From a virus: a stretch of DNA of 64,000 bases. How positions within the stretch are numbered: the first letter of the stretch is position 1; each line of letters starts with the position of its first letter. The stretch spans positions 17,533 to 81,532 of the IMG/VR virus record IMGVR_UViG_3300032897_000002. One strand, 5' to 3'. Below are positions 15,811 to 23,533 of this stretch, one piece after another. Both the position numbers and the translations under genes were made by a program. Below the pieces are notes generated by a model. The model worked only from the letters and a program-made list of their open reading frames with translations, did not search any database and was not told where the DNA came from.

Positions 15811-15965
15811 TCCGGGTCAGCCTCCTGCTCGCTGGTCTGGTACTCCTCGAAGCGTCCCGGCGGATGGCGCTGCTGGTACGCATCGGCCTTTTCCTTGGTG
15901 GTGAATATGCCATCCACGACCCAATGCTCGCTTACCGTCCAACGGCTTAGGATATAGACCTTCAT
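15807..15965 (-). CDS. Short hypothetical protein (52 aa)
   Basis: ATG 15965 to TGA 15807. Reads MKVYILSRWTVSEHWVVDGI, then FTTKEKADAYQQRH, then an acidic tail. The strand-turn-helix with 'TTKEKA' is typical of small phage proteins that look like 'motif for display of a value then helix'. Function unknown. Confidence 0.65.
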   Translation of the reverse strand: MKVYILSRWTVSEHWVVDGIFTTKEKADAYQQRHPPGRFEEYQTSEQEADPE

Positions 15966-15974
15966 GGTGGAATC

Positions 15975-16841
15975 CTATTCTTGCTTGGTTTTTGAATCAA
16001 GCAATTTTTTGAGCGACTCGACGGCGCACAGGCTGCACAGTGAGAACACGGTGATTTCGCCCGCTGCACGCGGCTCCGCTTCGATCTTGAAACCACCCTC
16101 GGTCAGCCGCTTCGCGAACTCGTCAATTTCGGATGCGGAGGGCTTCAGCGAGATGGTCAGGCATGGCCTGCCATGCTCGCAGACGGATTCTCCCAGCCGC
16201 GCCTCGCAACTAAACGGCAGAACCAGACGTGCTTCCGCCGCCGCGATCTCTTCCTCGGTGGGGGGATTTTGCGTACTCCAGAAGAGTCCCTGGTGCGTGT
16301 AATTGGCACCGGGGGAGAGCACAAATCCCGCCAGTTGCAACTCTTCCTCCGTCATGTCAAGGTCAAGCGTAAGATTGTCGGGCCAGCAAAAGTCCATAGC
16401 CGCTCGCTTGGCGTCGTAGATGACCAACTCTTTCCCGCTGTCCGTTATCGGACTGAATTCCAGCCGCATGATGGGATCGGGGAGGCAGGTTATAAGGTGA
16501 AAACGCTCGGACGGTAGGCAGGCCGGAATCTTTGTTTCCGGCAGGAGTCCGCTCTTCTCACGAATGAATGCGTGTCGGCCCACGGTGAAGATATAAACAT
16601 GATTCTGCGACTGGGGAACCTCTGGAGGAGGACTGAGTGAAGGCCAGCATCTACGATTGGCGTCTGCTTGGAAGCTTTGCTCTTGCTTTTTGATCGCCTC
16701 GCTTTTAGGCGCGACGATGCGGGCGTCGATGGAAGCCTGACGCTCTTTTATGATCTCAGGACTGGGCTTTTTTATTCTAGGGGCGGGGACTATTTTCTTG
16801 CCAAAAAACTTACTAAGCCACTGCCTAATCTTTTCGAGCAT
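15975..16841 (-). CDS. Hypothetical protein with basic N-terminal region
   Basis: 288 residues from ATG 16841. The first 45 residues are basic and Pro-rich (KKIVPAPRIKKPSPE), the middle holds a domain with FTVGRHAFIREK and the sequence SPGANYTHQGLFWS, and PPTEEEIAAAEARL marks a helix start. Three Cys pairs are spread over the C-terminal third. No domain recognised. Confidence 0.65.
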   Translation of the reverse strand: MLEKIRQWLSKFFGKKIVPAPRIKKPSPEIIKERQASIDARIVAPKSEAIKKQEQSFQADANRRCWPSLSPPPEVPQSQNHVYIFTVGRHAFIREKSGLLPETKIPACLPSERFHLITCLPDPIMRLEFSPITDSGKELVIYDAKRAAMDFCWPDNLTLDLDMTEEELQLAGFVLSPGANYTHQGLFWSTQNPPTEEEIAAAEARLVLPFSCEARLGESVCEHGRPCLTISLKPSASEIDEFAKRLTEGGFKIEAEPRAAGEITVFSLCSLCAVESLKKLLDSKTKQE

Positions 16842-16852
16842 CTTCGGTCCTT

Positions 16853-17074
16853 TCACGGTTGTGGGGCAAGCGGAATTTCGTCCATCTTCGGCCCTTGTCG
16901 CACTATCTCTGCTATTTTTGCCAGCATGGCTCCAAGGGCCATCGACTCGACGCTCCCTGGCATCACGTTGACCACCGTTATGCAGCCATATTGATTCAGT
17001 CTGTCCAAAATCATTTGTAGGCCATTCAGTGACATTCGGCAGCCATTAAAATCTACTCTTGTGGGCTCGTTCAC
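16853..17074 (-). CDS. Hypothetical protein
   Basis: 73 residues from GTG 17074, which overlaps the upstream stop (GTGA). Contains a helix-strand pattern (LNGLQMILDRLNQYGCITVVNV) and a helix (ALGAMLAKIAEIVRQ). Not recognised. Confidence 0.65.
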   Translation of the reverse strand: MNEPTRVDFNGCRMSLNGLQMILDRLNQYGCITVVNVMPGSVESMALGAMLAKIAEIVRQGPKMDEIPLAPQP

Positions 17075-17499
17075 CGCTTCACCTCCATGCCCGGAGGAGC
17101 AGGAATTCCAGCGCGTTCCCAGTCGATCTGCTTGACGATCTCGGGCGGTAACTCCGTGATGTCCCCCCAAAGCATTTTATTGGCAGCCGCCAGTGCGCCA
17201 CGGACACGCTTATTGTCGTCCACCAGGGTCTTGCCCGCTTCCCTGAGCGTGTCCACCTCCGTCTGCAACCGCGCCTTATCGGCCTGGAGGCCCTCAATCT
17301 GCTTCGTGAGCATTTCGGCCGTCTGCTGTGCCGCCACGATCATGTTGGACTGCGAAGCATTCAGGGCCTTCAGCGATAATACTTCGGGCCGTAGGCGTTC
17401 AACCTCATCGTGATCTTGCTGGTGGTCTTTGAGGAGTTTCAGGTACTCATCGCGGTCCAGCTTGACGTGCGGGCGGAATAGGCGTTCAAGGAAGGTCAT
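17071..17499 (-). CDS. Coiled-coil protein
   Basis: 142 residues; 20-105 form a long heptad-rich coiled coil (RLRPEVLSLKALNASQ... QIEGLQADKARLQTEVDTL). A short Trp-containing C-terminus follows. Could be a structural or regulatory scaffold; no domain recognised. Confidence 0.7.
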   Translation of the reverse strand: MTFLERLFRPHVKLDRDEYLKLLKDHQQDHDEVERLRPEVLSLKALNASQSNMIVAAQQTAEMLTKQIEGLQADKARLQTEVDTLREAGKTLVDDNKRVRGALAAANKMLWGDITELPPEIVKQIDWERAGIPAPPGMEVKR

Positions 17500-17505
17500 A
17501 GCGTT

Positions 17506-17697
17506 TCACCTCGGAATATCAATCTCAGTCCCGGTCCCCCAGACGTTATCCATCTGCGTGATGACGGACTCCGGGCAGTCCGTCGTGACGATGCGTCCCA
17601 CTACTCCGGTTTCGCGGTCATGCACGATGAAGCCGACGATCTCCAGATGGAGACGGGCGAGGCGGTTGGAGAGTTCTTCCACGGTGATCTTCGGCAT
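17506..17697 (-). CDS. Hypothetical protein (63 aa)
   Basis: Short alpha/beta protein (ITVEELSNRLARLHLEIVGFI, then DRETGVVGRIVTTDC). Its ATG overlaps the TGA of the upstream gene. Not recognised. Confidence 0.6.
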   Translation of the reverse strand: MPKITVEELSNRLARLHLEIVGFIVHDRETGVVGRIVTTDCPESVITQMDNVWGTGTEIDIPR

Positions 17698-17888
17698 CAG
17701 TCTTCCATTCTTGCGATTGCTTCTCGGTAAGCGATTTCAAACCGCACCGCGTCGGCCGTAGCTGAGTCCTCTTCTTTGCGGGAGTATCCTGGTGATTCAT
17801 ACATTTCGAGCGCATCATAAAGGAAAACGGTGTGTGCTTCCTTTATGGCCTTGTAATCAGGCATTTTTGGTATCACGCCGTCCATCAC
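17697..17888 (-). CDS. Hypothetical protein (63 aa)
   Basis: Helical, acidic, with repeated Tyr (YLDALEMYESPGYSR type composition). Overlaps both neighbours by 1-4 bp. Not recognised. Confidence 0.6.
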   Translation of the reverse strand: MMDGVIPKMPDYKAIKEAHTVFLYDALEMYESPGYSRKEEDSATADAVRFEIAYREAIARMED

Positions 17889-18079
17889 TTAGCCTCCGGG
17901 GGCCGCTGTAGTGCGGCATTAACGCGCAGCGCACAGGAATGGCAGAGGTCTACCGGCACGGGGCTTACCGCTACTGATGGAGTAATCCCAATTGAAAAGC
18001 TAATTTGGAGCCTTGCCCCAACTTCTCTTGGGTCTCCGATTACTCGGTCACAGCGATCACAATGAGTCTTCGTCATCAA
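17885..18079 (-). CDS. Small zinc-ribbon-like protein
   Basis: 64 residues with CDRCDRVIGDP near the N-terminus and DLCHSCALRVNAAL near the C-terminus: two CXXC knuckles about 35 residues apart, as in small zinc ribbons. Probably zinc binding; partner unknown. Confidence 0.7.
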   Translation of the reverse strand: MMTKTHCDRCDRVIGDPREVGARLQISFSIGITPSVAVSPVPVDLCHSCALRVNAALQRPPEAK

Positions 18080-18282
18080 GCATCTCCATAAGAGTAGTCG
18101 TCCGCATTGTACCGCTTTCGGGCGTCCGGGTCACTGAGATAGCGGACGGCGCGGCCACCCGGATAGACCTTGTAGAGCCCGCGCCCGCTGATACGCGCCC
18201 AGAGGGCCTCGTTGATTCTTGCGGAGGCGGCTAGGGCTTCTTCGAGTGAGTCAAACCAGATTGGGTGCTTTGGATATTGCAT
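18076..18282 (-). CDS. Hypothetical protein (68 aa)
   Basis: Start at ATG 18282 chosen over 18318 because the latter lies inside the upstream gene. Contains FDSLEEALAASARINEALW and a GLYKVYPGG strand pair. Not recognised. Confidence 0.6.
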   Translation of the reverse strand: MQYPKHPIWFDSLEEALAASARINEALWARISGRGLYKVYPGGRAVRYLSDPDARKRYNADDYSYGDA

Positions 18283-18286
18283 TGTG

Positions 18287-18904
18287 TCACCGAACCGGCG
18301 TGATGCTGATTGCTCCACTATAAGGACGCACTAGATTATCGGTACTGGCTGGTGTAATCCATGCACCGCCGCACGGATTCGCAGGCGCAGGCTCGGGCTT
18401 GGCAGGCACGATGAACTTGAAGTCGTGGGTGAAGTCGAAGCGGGGCGGGTTATTCATGTTCTCGATGCCTTCTTCGTTCCAACCTTTTCGGATGCGGCGT
18501 TCCTTGCCGATCTGTTCATCGGCCTCTTTCTTTTTAATTCGATATTTGGCAAGGTCTTGTTCGGAAAAACAAAATCCGTCAGTTGGGGCTCTTCCGTCAG
18601 CGCACTGAACTGCCTTTTCCCCTGTCATCCCATTAAAAGTAGTAGCACTACTGGGGTTGCTGATTAACGACCATTCGGTAGCAGGGGTGTAATGCTGCTG
18701 GCTCGCCTCCGGGTCCTTGGGCTCAACGGTCAGGTACTTCTCGCTGATTTGCTTCTGGACGGCCGCCCAATCCTTCTGGGCCGCAATCATGCGCTCGTAA
18801 ACCTGCTTGGCATGGCTTGCGTCCTCGGGTGATAGCTGGACCACGTATGCCTCCTGGCCGTAGGCGCAGAAGCAGAAGGCGAAGAGAAATATCAGGTGTT
18901 TCAT
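18287..18904 (-). CDS. Secreted or periplasmic hypothetical protein
   Basis: 205 residues from ATG 18904 (AAGGAGCCCGTC). A clear signal peptide (KHLIFLFAFCFCAYG, cleavage near Gly-Gln) leads a charged helical region (HAKQVYERMIAAQKDW) and a Pro-rich C-terminus with two Cys. Export of a phage-encoded helical protein suggests a role in the host envelope; function not recognised. Confidence 0.75.
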   Translation of the reverse strand: MKHLIFLFAFCFCAYGQEAYVVQLSPEDASHAKQVYERMIAAQKDWAAVQKQISEKYLTVEPKDPEASQQHYTPATEWSLISNPSSATTFNGMTGEKAVQCADGRAPTDGFCFSEQDLAKYRIKKKEADEQIGKERRIRKGWNEEGIENMNNPPRFDFTHDFKFIVPAKPEPAPANPCGGAWITPASTDNLVRPYSGAISITPVR

Positions 18905-18930
18905 GACGGGCTCCTTTCAAGATATTCGAT

Positions 18931-19770
18931 CTATTCCCAGCACGTTATTACATGACGGGCTTGCTTGTGGAGTACAGGGTATTTTTCTCTTTCGTCCGGG
19001 CTCACAAATTCTCTCTCCTCGATGTCGTCTTCCTTGGCGCTCCACGTTGAGAGTTTGACATGAGGGCCAGAGAAGCATTTTCTCCCGAACAATCTCGCCG
19101 TTTTAGAACTACCGACATCGCAAGCTCCGCAGGTTCTCGAAAATCCCCACTGACGGTAACAAATCTTGATGCCGCATGACATACAGATAAACGGTGCCGT
19201 AAATCTCCAGCCTCGATATTCAAACCCTGTATCTTCGGGAAGTCGGGAATGGACAAATCCCGGCCCGCAGTAGAAGCAACTTGGATGTTCCGCTGTCGGT
19301 TTATGATATCCTTTGCAGTCCGCGCAATAAGATTCCATGTCTCGTGCCAGGAATTCCCGCCATGATTTTGCTAGTGGAGATTTCCTGTCTGCCACAAGTT
19401 CTTTATGAAGTTGATCTGGGCTTATATTGTTTTGCACGCAGAATTCTTGCCTTATTTTTTCAAACTGATCTTGGCCTCGCCTTTCATGGGCACCGTTCCG
19501 TTCGCGCATGGCCTCGAACTGTTCTTTTCGAATCCTGGCCTCATCCTGCCAAAGCCTGTACTCGGCTGCGTCAGATAGCTGTTCAATGCTGATTTTCCTT
19601 CCGTTGTTTGGGCAGCCAAAGGACATGCACCGATAACCAGAGATTTTTATCAGGCCAATTTCTTTAATCATGTTTCTGCCACAGGAAGGACAGGAAACTT
19701 CAGGGGCCGTACCACAATCTTTAATTCCTGCTTCGAGAAGCCGCGAGAATTCAGAGAAATCCGATGCCAT
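18931..19770 (-). CDS. Multi-zinc-ribbon protein
   Basis: 279 residues from ATG 19770 (AAGGGGATGACT). At least four Cys pairs: CPSCGRN, CADCKG with CFYCGPG, CMSCGIK and CGACD. A charged helical stretch lies between the first and second ribbons. Looks like a nucleic-acid or RNA-binding adaptor. It is the first gene of the leftward small-gene run, with the plus-strand promoter 19835-19863 diverging from it. Confidence 0.7.
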   Translation of the reverse strand: MASDFSEFSRLLEAGIKDCGTAPEVSCPSCGRNMIKEIGLIKISGYRCMSFGCPNNGRKISIEQLSDAAEYRLWQDEARIRKEQFEAMRERNGAHERRGQDQFEKIRQEFCVQNNISPDQLHKELVADRKSPLAKSWREFLARDMESYCADCKGYHKPTAEHPSCFYCGPGFVHSRLPEDTGFEYRGWRFTAPFICMSCGIKICYRQWGFSRTCGACDVGSSKTARLFGRKCFSGPHVKLSTWSAKEDDIEEREFVSPDEREKYPVLHKQARHVITCWE

Positions 19771-19834
19771 AGTCATCCCCTTTCGATACCCCCGCCATTC
19801 AGCAGGGAGTACCGGTACCCGCCAAAGGTGGCAT

Positions 19835-19863
19835 TTGACAAGGACTGGCCACAAGATGTGTAA
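19835..19863 (+). promoter_or_regulatory. Plus-strand sigma-70-like promoter
   Basis: TTGACA at 19835-19840; TGTAAT at 19859-19864 with an 18-nt spacer (or GTGTAA with 17). It precedes the small plus-strand gene at 19881. Confidence 0.6.
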
Positions 19864-19880
19864 TAGTGGTGAGGACAGAG

Positions 19881-20093
19881 ATGAACGGTATTAACCATCG
19901 TCCAGCTAAAGAGCCTTTATCAAATATTGCTTTCCAAGCAGAAGTCAAAAAGTGGCTTCGCGGTAACGAGATTGTTTATAATTTTCTTCAGAAGGGAATT
20001 CCTCCACCTAAGCGTGGAATTCCTCTGAGAGTCCAAAAAGCGCTGCGACACAGGCGGCACTTCTTTAGATTGCTTGATTCCATAAAGGAATGA
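19881..20093 (+). CDS. Small basic plus-strand protein
   Basis: 70 residues from ATG 19881 behind GAGGACAGAG. Basic, with KKWLRGNEIVYNFLQKGIPPP and a C-terminal RHRRHFFRLL helix. DNA- or RNA-binding is possible from charge only. It is isolated between leftward genes, as expected for a small regulatory or moron gene. Confidence 0.55.
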   Translation: MNGINHRPAKEPLSNIAFQAEVKKWLRGNEIVYNFLQKGIPPPKRGIPLRVQKALRHRRHFFRLLDSIKE

Positions 20094-20208
20094 AACCCAC
20101 CTTTCAAAATACTCTCTCGCAGGCCCCCTGCACGAAAGATGGACGCCCCTCGACGTGGCTTCGGCCACTGCGGAATTGTCGATGTGGATTGGTTGATGTC
20201 GGCATGAA

Positions 20209-20296
20209 CCCAAAGCACCTTGGGAGGAGAGGCAAAGGGTGCTCTTCGCCTCTCCTGAATCCCTGGACTCGCGTCCCCTGTTCGATGCAGGAGACA
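20209..20296 (-). ncRNA. Candidate structured RNA with complementary hairpin loops
   Basis: A minus-strand promoter (20302-20330) would start transcription at the first of three hairpins: GUCUCCUG/CAGGGGAC with loop CAUCGAA (20295-20273; its U.G pair favours the minus strand), GGAGAGGC/GCCUCUCC (20255-20226) and CCCAA/UUGGG (20224-20209). The loops of the last two contain AGCACC and GGUGCU, fully complementary, allowing a six-pair kissing interaction. No protein-coding frame of note covers it. Family unknown. Confidence 0.6.
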
Positions 20297-20301
20297 CCCC
20301 A

Positions 20302-20330
20302 AGATAAAATCTGCGCGATGGAATTGTCAA
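20302..20330 (-). promoter_or_regulatory. Minus-strand promoter of the structured RNA
   Basis: TTGACA at 20330-20325, 17-nt spacer containing CCATCG, TTATCT at 20307-20302. Confidence 0.65.
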
Positions 20331-20375
20331 GCTCATTCTTTCGTCGGTAGTGTCTCAGTTTGAATTTTCTTGTCC

Positions 20376-20403
20376 TTGACTGAGGCAGCGAGCCTGCGAT
20401 AAT
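20376..20403 (+). promoter_or_regulatory. Plus-strand promoter
   Basis: TTGACT at 20376-20381 and GATAAT at 20398-20403 with a 16-nt spacer, just upstream of the 20410 gene. Confidence 0.65.
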
Positions 20404-20409
20404 GGGAGC

Positions 20410-20631
20410 ATGTCACAGAGACCCCGCGACCAGAACCAGCTTGCCAAGCTGATTGTGGATATTGCCACCGGACAGGCAGAGGATGCGGATAGTGAGGCCA
20501 AGCGACACCCAGAGAGCGTCAGAGGTAGGGCCGGAGGAATTGCAGGCGGAGTGGCAAGAGCGAAAACAATTTCAGCCAAGAAACGCTCCGCAATTGCGAT
20601 GAAAGCAGCTAAATCTCGCTGGAAATCTTAG
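20410..20631 (+). CDS. Small KGG-like/histone-like basic protein
   Basis: 73 residues from ATG 20410 (GGGAGC). The C-terminal half, RGRAGGIAGGVARAKTIS followed by KKRSAIAMKAAKSRW, is a recurring small-protein motif (GG..GG.ARA.....R..IA..AA..RW) found in bacteria and phages, usually as a small nucleic-acid-associated or stress protein. Exact role unknown. Convergent with the Ntn-hydrolase gene. Confidence 0.65.
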   Translation: MSQRPRDQNQLAKLIVDIATGQAEDADSEAKRHPESVRGRAGGIAGGVARAKTISAKKRSAIAMKAAKSRWKS

Positions 20632-20634
20632 CGT

Positions 20635-21378
20635 TCATTGAACAATATCACGGATACGATCTGTGAACCGTTTTAGGGCTGCCTCCCTTTGCTGCTCACT
20701 CGCATTTGAATTCATCACATCGAAAAAGAACTGTTTCAGGAAAAACTCTGCCATGAGCACATCTTGCTCCATGGTTGGGGTCATGGTGGAGCACTCGCGC
20801 AGGCTGCCGCCCGGTAACAGTTCAATCAGGTTAGTATCTCCTCCGCAGCCATCCACAAAGGCTTTTGCCTTAGCCACAAAATATGTCGCAATAACTGCCG
20901 CAGTCTTTATGGTTAGATGGAAAGGGCCGGATAAGAAAAGTGATTCTAGGTACCGGACTATTGAGCTATCCCCTACACCGACGTAATCATACAGAGGAAC
21001 CTCATTAACCGTTATTTTCGATGTTTTGATTAACTGCAAATCGCTGCCGATGGACAAACCGAATAGAGTAAAGAGTCCGTAAGGGTTGGGCATGATGACG
21101 TTCTTCATTCTTGCCAAAGTGGTTTCGATTAGCTTCCTGGTGTTGTGCCCGGTGGGAATATAGTCTGCCTTGCCCATAGAATCGACCAGCCTGTCCTTGA
21201 ACATCATCATTAAGTCAGGATCACCAGCAAAGGTGAAGCAAGCCCAGCCACCCGCACTCGGAAGTTCAATTTCACAAATCTTATTTTGGTGGAATTTGTG
21301 AGAGCCTTGGAAGGTTATTTGAGTGTCCGAACACAGAACGATCCCGTCTACGCACTTAAATCCGACCCCTATAGTCAC
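20635..21378 (-). CDS. Proteasome/HslV-like Ntn hydrolase
   Basis: 247 residues from GTG 21378, chosen because AAGGAGGAAACTT sits just before it; an upstream extension of the frame lacks a ribosome site. Removal of the initiator Met would expose Thr2 as the N-terminal nucleophile. Alignment by eye to proteasome beta subunits: T1 (TIGVGFK), D17 (CSDTQ), a Lys near position 33 (HQNKICEI), and the FTFAGDP strand. This is a threonine-peptidase fold without a propeptide, as in HslV. No ATPase partner or ubiquitin-like tag was seen in the window. It may be a host-derived moron with protease or amidase activity. Confidence 0.8.
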   Translation of the reverse strand: MTIGVGFKCVDGIVLCSDTQITFQGSHKFHQNKICEIELPSAGGWACFTFAGDPDLMMMFKDRLVDSMGKADYIPTGHNTRKLIETTLARMKNVIMPNPYGLFTLFGLSIGSDLQLIKTSKITVNEVPLYDYVGVGDSSIVRYLESLFLSGPFHLTIKTAAVIATYFVAKAKAFVDGCGGDTNLIELLPGGSLRECSTMTPTMEQDVLMAEFFLKQFFFDVMNSNASEQQREAALKRFTDRIRDIVQ

Positions 21379-21572
21379 AAGTTTCCTCCTTGCGAATTGC
21401 AGCGGATTGGGCCGGAAATGAGTCAGCGGGTTCTTCGGCAATTCAACTTTGACTATAGACACAGCTACCCTCACTGGTATAGATTAGAAACCAGCTAGGG
21501 CAGCGCTCCGGTTGATTGCCTTCAACCCCTTGCGCGACCACTCCGAGGATTTCCAGTCAAGTGAATCGTAAC

Positions 21573-21599
21573 AGCTTTCGGGTCACACCGAAAGCTTTT
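21573..21599 (+). terminator. Perfect hairpin with T-run
   Basis: AGCTTTCGG / CCGAAAGCT (9 bp, loop GTCACA) followed by TTT on the plus strand. It lies between the Ntn-hydrolase gene and the transposase promoter. Could be a weak terminator or an element-end structure. Confidence 0.5.
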
Positions 21600-21622
21600 A
21601 CATTTCAAACTGAACTTTGTGC

Positions 21623-21651
21623 TTGACAAGCAATTATTCGTCAAGCATAAT
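21623..21651 (+). promoter_or_regulatory. Promoter of the IS1-like transposase gene
   Basis: TTGACA at 21623-21628, 17-nt spacer, CATAAT at 21646-21651. ATG 21659 lies 7 nt after the -10 box, so the mRNA may be leaderless. Confidence 0.75.
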
Positions 21652-21658
21652 ATTCAGT

Positions 21659-22525
21659 ATGAACCGACTACCCATTGAAGACCGCGCACGAATAATTGGA
21701 ATGTTAATTGAGGGAATGAGCCTCCGCGCCACCAGTCGGCTGGCCGATGTTTCGATTAATACTGTCACAAAACTTCTAGTAGAAGTTGGCATCGCATCTG
21801 CCGAATATCAGGACCGGACCCTGCGCAAACTCAAGTGCAAAAGGATTCAATGCGACGAGATTTGGGCGTTTGTCTACGCCAAAGAGAAGAACGTCCCCAG
21901 TAAATTGAAAGGCAAGTTTGGCTTCGGAGATGTCTGGACCTGGACAGCGATTGACGCTGACACCAAACTGGTTCCCTCCTTCATGGTAGGCAACCGCGAC
22001 GCGCAGACCGCGAACATCTTCATTGACGATCTCAAAAGCCGACTAGCGAACCGCGTGCAACTCACCACCGATGGCCTCAAGGTTTACTTGGAAGCGGTTG
22101 AGGGCGCATTCGGAGCTGACATCGACTACGCCCAACTGGTAAAGATTTATGGTGCCACGCAGGAGGAAGTACGGTACTCGCCTGCCGAATGCTTGGGCTG
22201 CGAAACCAAACGAGTCCAGGGCCATCCTGATCCCAAACACATTTCGACAAGTTATGTTGAACGCCAGAATCTCACGATGCGAATGGGGATGCGCCGCTTC
22301 ACTCGCCTGACTAACGCCTTCTCAAAGAAAGTCGAGAACCACGCCTACCAGGTGGCCCTTCACTTCATGTACTACAATTTCGCCAGAATCCACCAGACCT
22401 TGCGATGCACTCCGGCAATGGAAGCTGGAGTATCCGACCATGTTTGGAGTATCAAGGAAATCGCGGCGCTCCTGCCAGAGCCGACATTCGGACCGCGCGG
22501 ACCGTATAGGAAGAGGGATAAATGA
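21659..22525 (+). CDS. IS1-family-like DDE transposase, form without zinc ribbon
   Basis: 288 residues. N-terminal helix-turn-helix (RIIGMLIEGMSLRATSRLADVSINTVTKLL), then the IS1 catalytic core: D66 (CDEIWAF), D138 (TTDGLKVY) and E201 (SYVERQNLTMRM), followed by RRFTRLTNAFSKK. All catalytic residues are intact in a single frame, unlike the frameshifted InsA-InsB of classic IS1. It overlaps the next gene by 4 bp, so it is part of a two-gene unit. Terminal inverted repeats were not found by eye, so whether it is mobile is unclear. Confidence 0.88.
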   Translation: MNRLPIEDRARIIGMLIEGMSLRATSRLADVSINTVTKLLVEVGIASAEYQDRTLRKLKCKRIQCDEIWAFVYAKEKNVPSKLKGKFGFGDVWTWTAIDADTKLVPSFMVGNRDAQTANIFIDDLKSRLANRVQLTTDGLKVYLEAVEGAFGADIDYAQLVKIYGATQEEVRYSPAECLGCETKRVQGHPDPKHISTSYVERQNLTMRMGMRRFTRLTNAFSKKVENHAYQVALHFMYYNFARIHQTLRCTPAMEAGVSDHVWSIKEIAALLPEPTFGPRGPYRKRDK

Positions 22526-22809
22526 CAGACAAACTGACACTCAAAGAGATGGTTCTTCAGCTTCTCCAAGCTCTCGAATATGACCAATGCCGAACCGCAG
22601 CCATGGCGAAGATTCTGACTGATTGCCCCGACAGAATAACTAGGGCAACATGGCCAGCGAAGGTCAAGAAACTCATAAACGACCCCGCATTGAGGGAGGC
22701 CGTTCATTCCTCATTTGAGCCAATCTACGCCCACATACGCGAAGCACCTGACGGGATGGGCCTTGCCGAATTGCTTGCGAAATTGCCAACAAAAGGGAGA
22801 ATAAATTAG
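22522..22809 (+). CDS. Accessory protein coupled to the transposase gene
   Basis: 95 residues; ATG overlaps the transposase stop (ATGA). Mostly helical (LKEMVLQLLQALEYDQCRTAAMAKIL) with a charged C-terminus. Not recognised. The coupling suggests it belongs to the same element; the second IS1-like gene (29627) instead has a helical gene upstream. Confidence 0.65.
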   Translation: MTDKLTLKEMVLQLLQALEYDQCRTAAMAKILTDCPDRITRATWPAKVKKLINDPALREAVHSSFEPIYAHIREAPDGMGLAELLAKLPTKGRIN

Positions 22810-22881
22810 TTGGTTTCTTAATCTTTGGCATTGGACGCAACTCCGTGATACTCTGAGTTTGCCCGACCCAAAGTCCGAAAG

Positions 22882-22907
22882 GCCCCGACTGCGAATCGGG
22901 GCTTTTT
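22882..22907 (+). terminator. Rho-independent terminator
   Basis: GCCCCGA/TCGGGGC stem (7 bp) with TTTTT, ending the transposase two-gene unit. Confidence 0.85.
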
Positions 22908-22953
22908 CTTTTTATACCACGCCTGTCAAATTACAAGCGTATAATCCCGGCCC

Positions 22954-23145
22954 ATGAGTCCTTCTGATCTCCCCTGGTGGGCATGGCTGTTCGGCGGATT
23001 AGCAGGCTTTATTGCGGGGCTCGCGATAAAAGCGGAGTGCGACGGTCTCTTATTGAAACTCCTTGGGATGCTGCTTGCCGTTGCTAGTTTCCTGTCTATA
23101 ATCATCGGTATTGTGCGGCTTATCAAGTGGGCTTGGGTTGGGTGA
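22954..23145 (+). CDS. Small two-helix membrane protein
   Basis: 63 residues with two hydrophobic helices (WWAWLFGGLAGFIAGLAI and LLLKLLGMLLAVASFLSIIIGI) separated by a short charged turn. TATAAT lies 9 nt before the ATG. Size and topology fit a holin-like or other small membrane protein; no further evidence. Confidence 0.6.
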   Translation: MSPSDLPWWAWLFGGLAGFIAGLAIKAECDGLLLKLLGMLLAVASFLSIIIGIVRLIKWAWVG

Positions 23146-23365
23146 ATAACCCGCTCAAATGGAGATACAACGCTATGTTAGAATTTGCCTTTCTTTTCGC
23201 CGTTCTCTTGCTCGCGGTAATTGTAAGGTGCATCTCCTTGATGCGGCGCCAGTGCTTGGCGTGCAGGCGCGAGAAGAGAAGCGGCGAGCGGGCGGCCGGC
23301 GTCTCGATGTCGGGGGCGCGACCAAAGATTCACCAGGTCTTGGGGATGTCGCGGGTGTCAGGCAT
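23123..23365 (-). pseudogene. Small gene interrupted by an early in-frame TGA
   Basis: ATG 23365 behind GAGGAGAAAAT reads MPDTRDIPKTW and then TGA (23332-23330). The same frame continues without a stop to 23123 with protein-like sequence (IFGRAPDIETPAARSPLLF, SRLHAKHWRRIKEMHLTI). Reading the TGA as Trp gives KTWWIFGRAP. The gene is broken by a point mutation, or TGA is read through. The start is coupled to the upstream gene (stop 23375). Confidence 0.55.
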
Positions 23366-23374
23366 ATTTTCTCC

Positions 23375-23533
23375 TCAATCTTTCTCAGTCGCAAAATGAA
23401 CCAATTGAACCAGAAAAAGACACGCTATGGCGGTGGAGAATCCTGGGTCCCAACCCTTCCATACCCCCACGGAAACGCCCACCAAAAGAGCAGCGCATAT
23501 TGCGAGGAATTGGGATTTTATTCGGTTCGTCAT
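23375..23533 (-). CDS. Small membrane protein
   Basis: 52 residues from ATG 23533 (overlapping the upstream TGA). Two hydrophobic stretches (FLAICAALLVGVSVGV and STAIACLFLVQLVHF). Possible holin-class protein. Not recognised. Confidence 0.6.
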   Translation of the reverse strand: MTNRIKSQFLAICAALLVGVSVGVWKGWDPGFSTAIACLFLVQLVHFATEKD

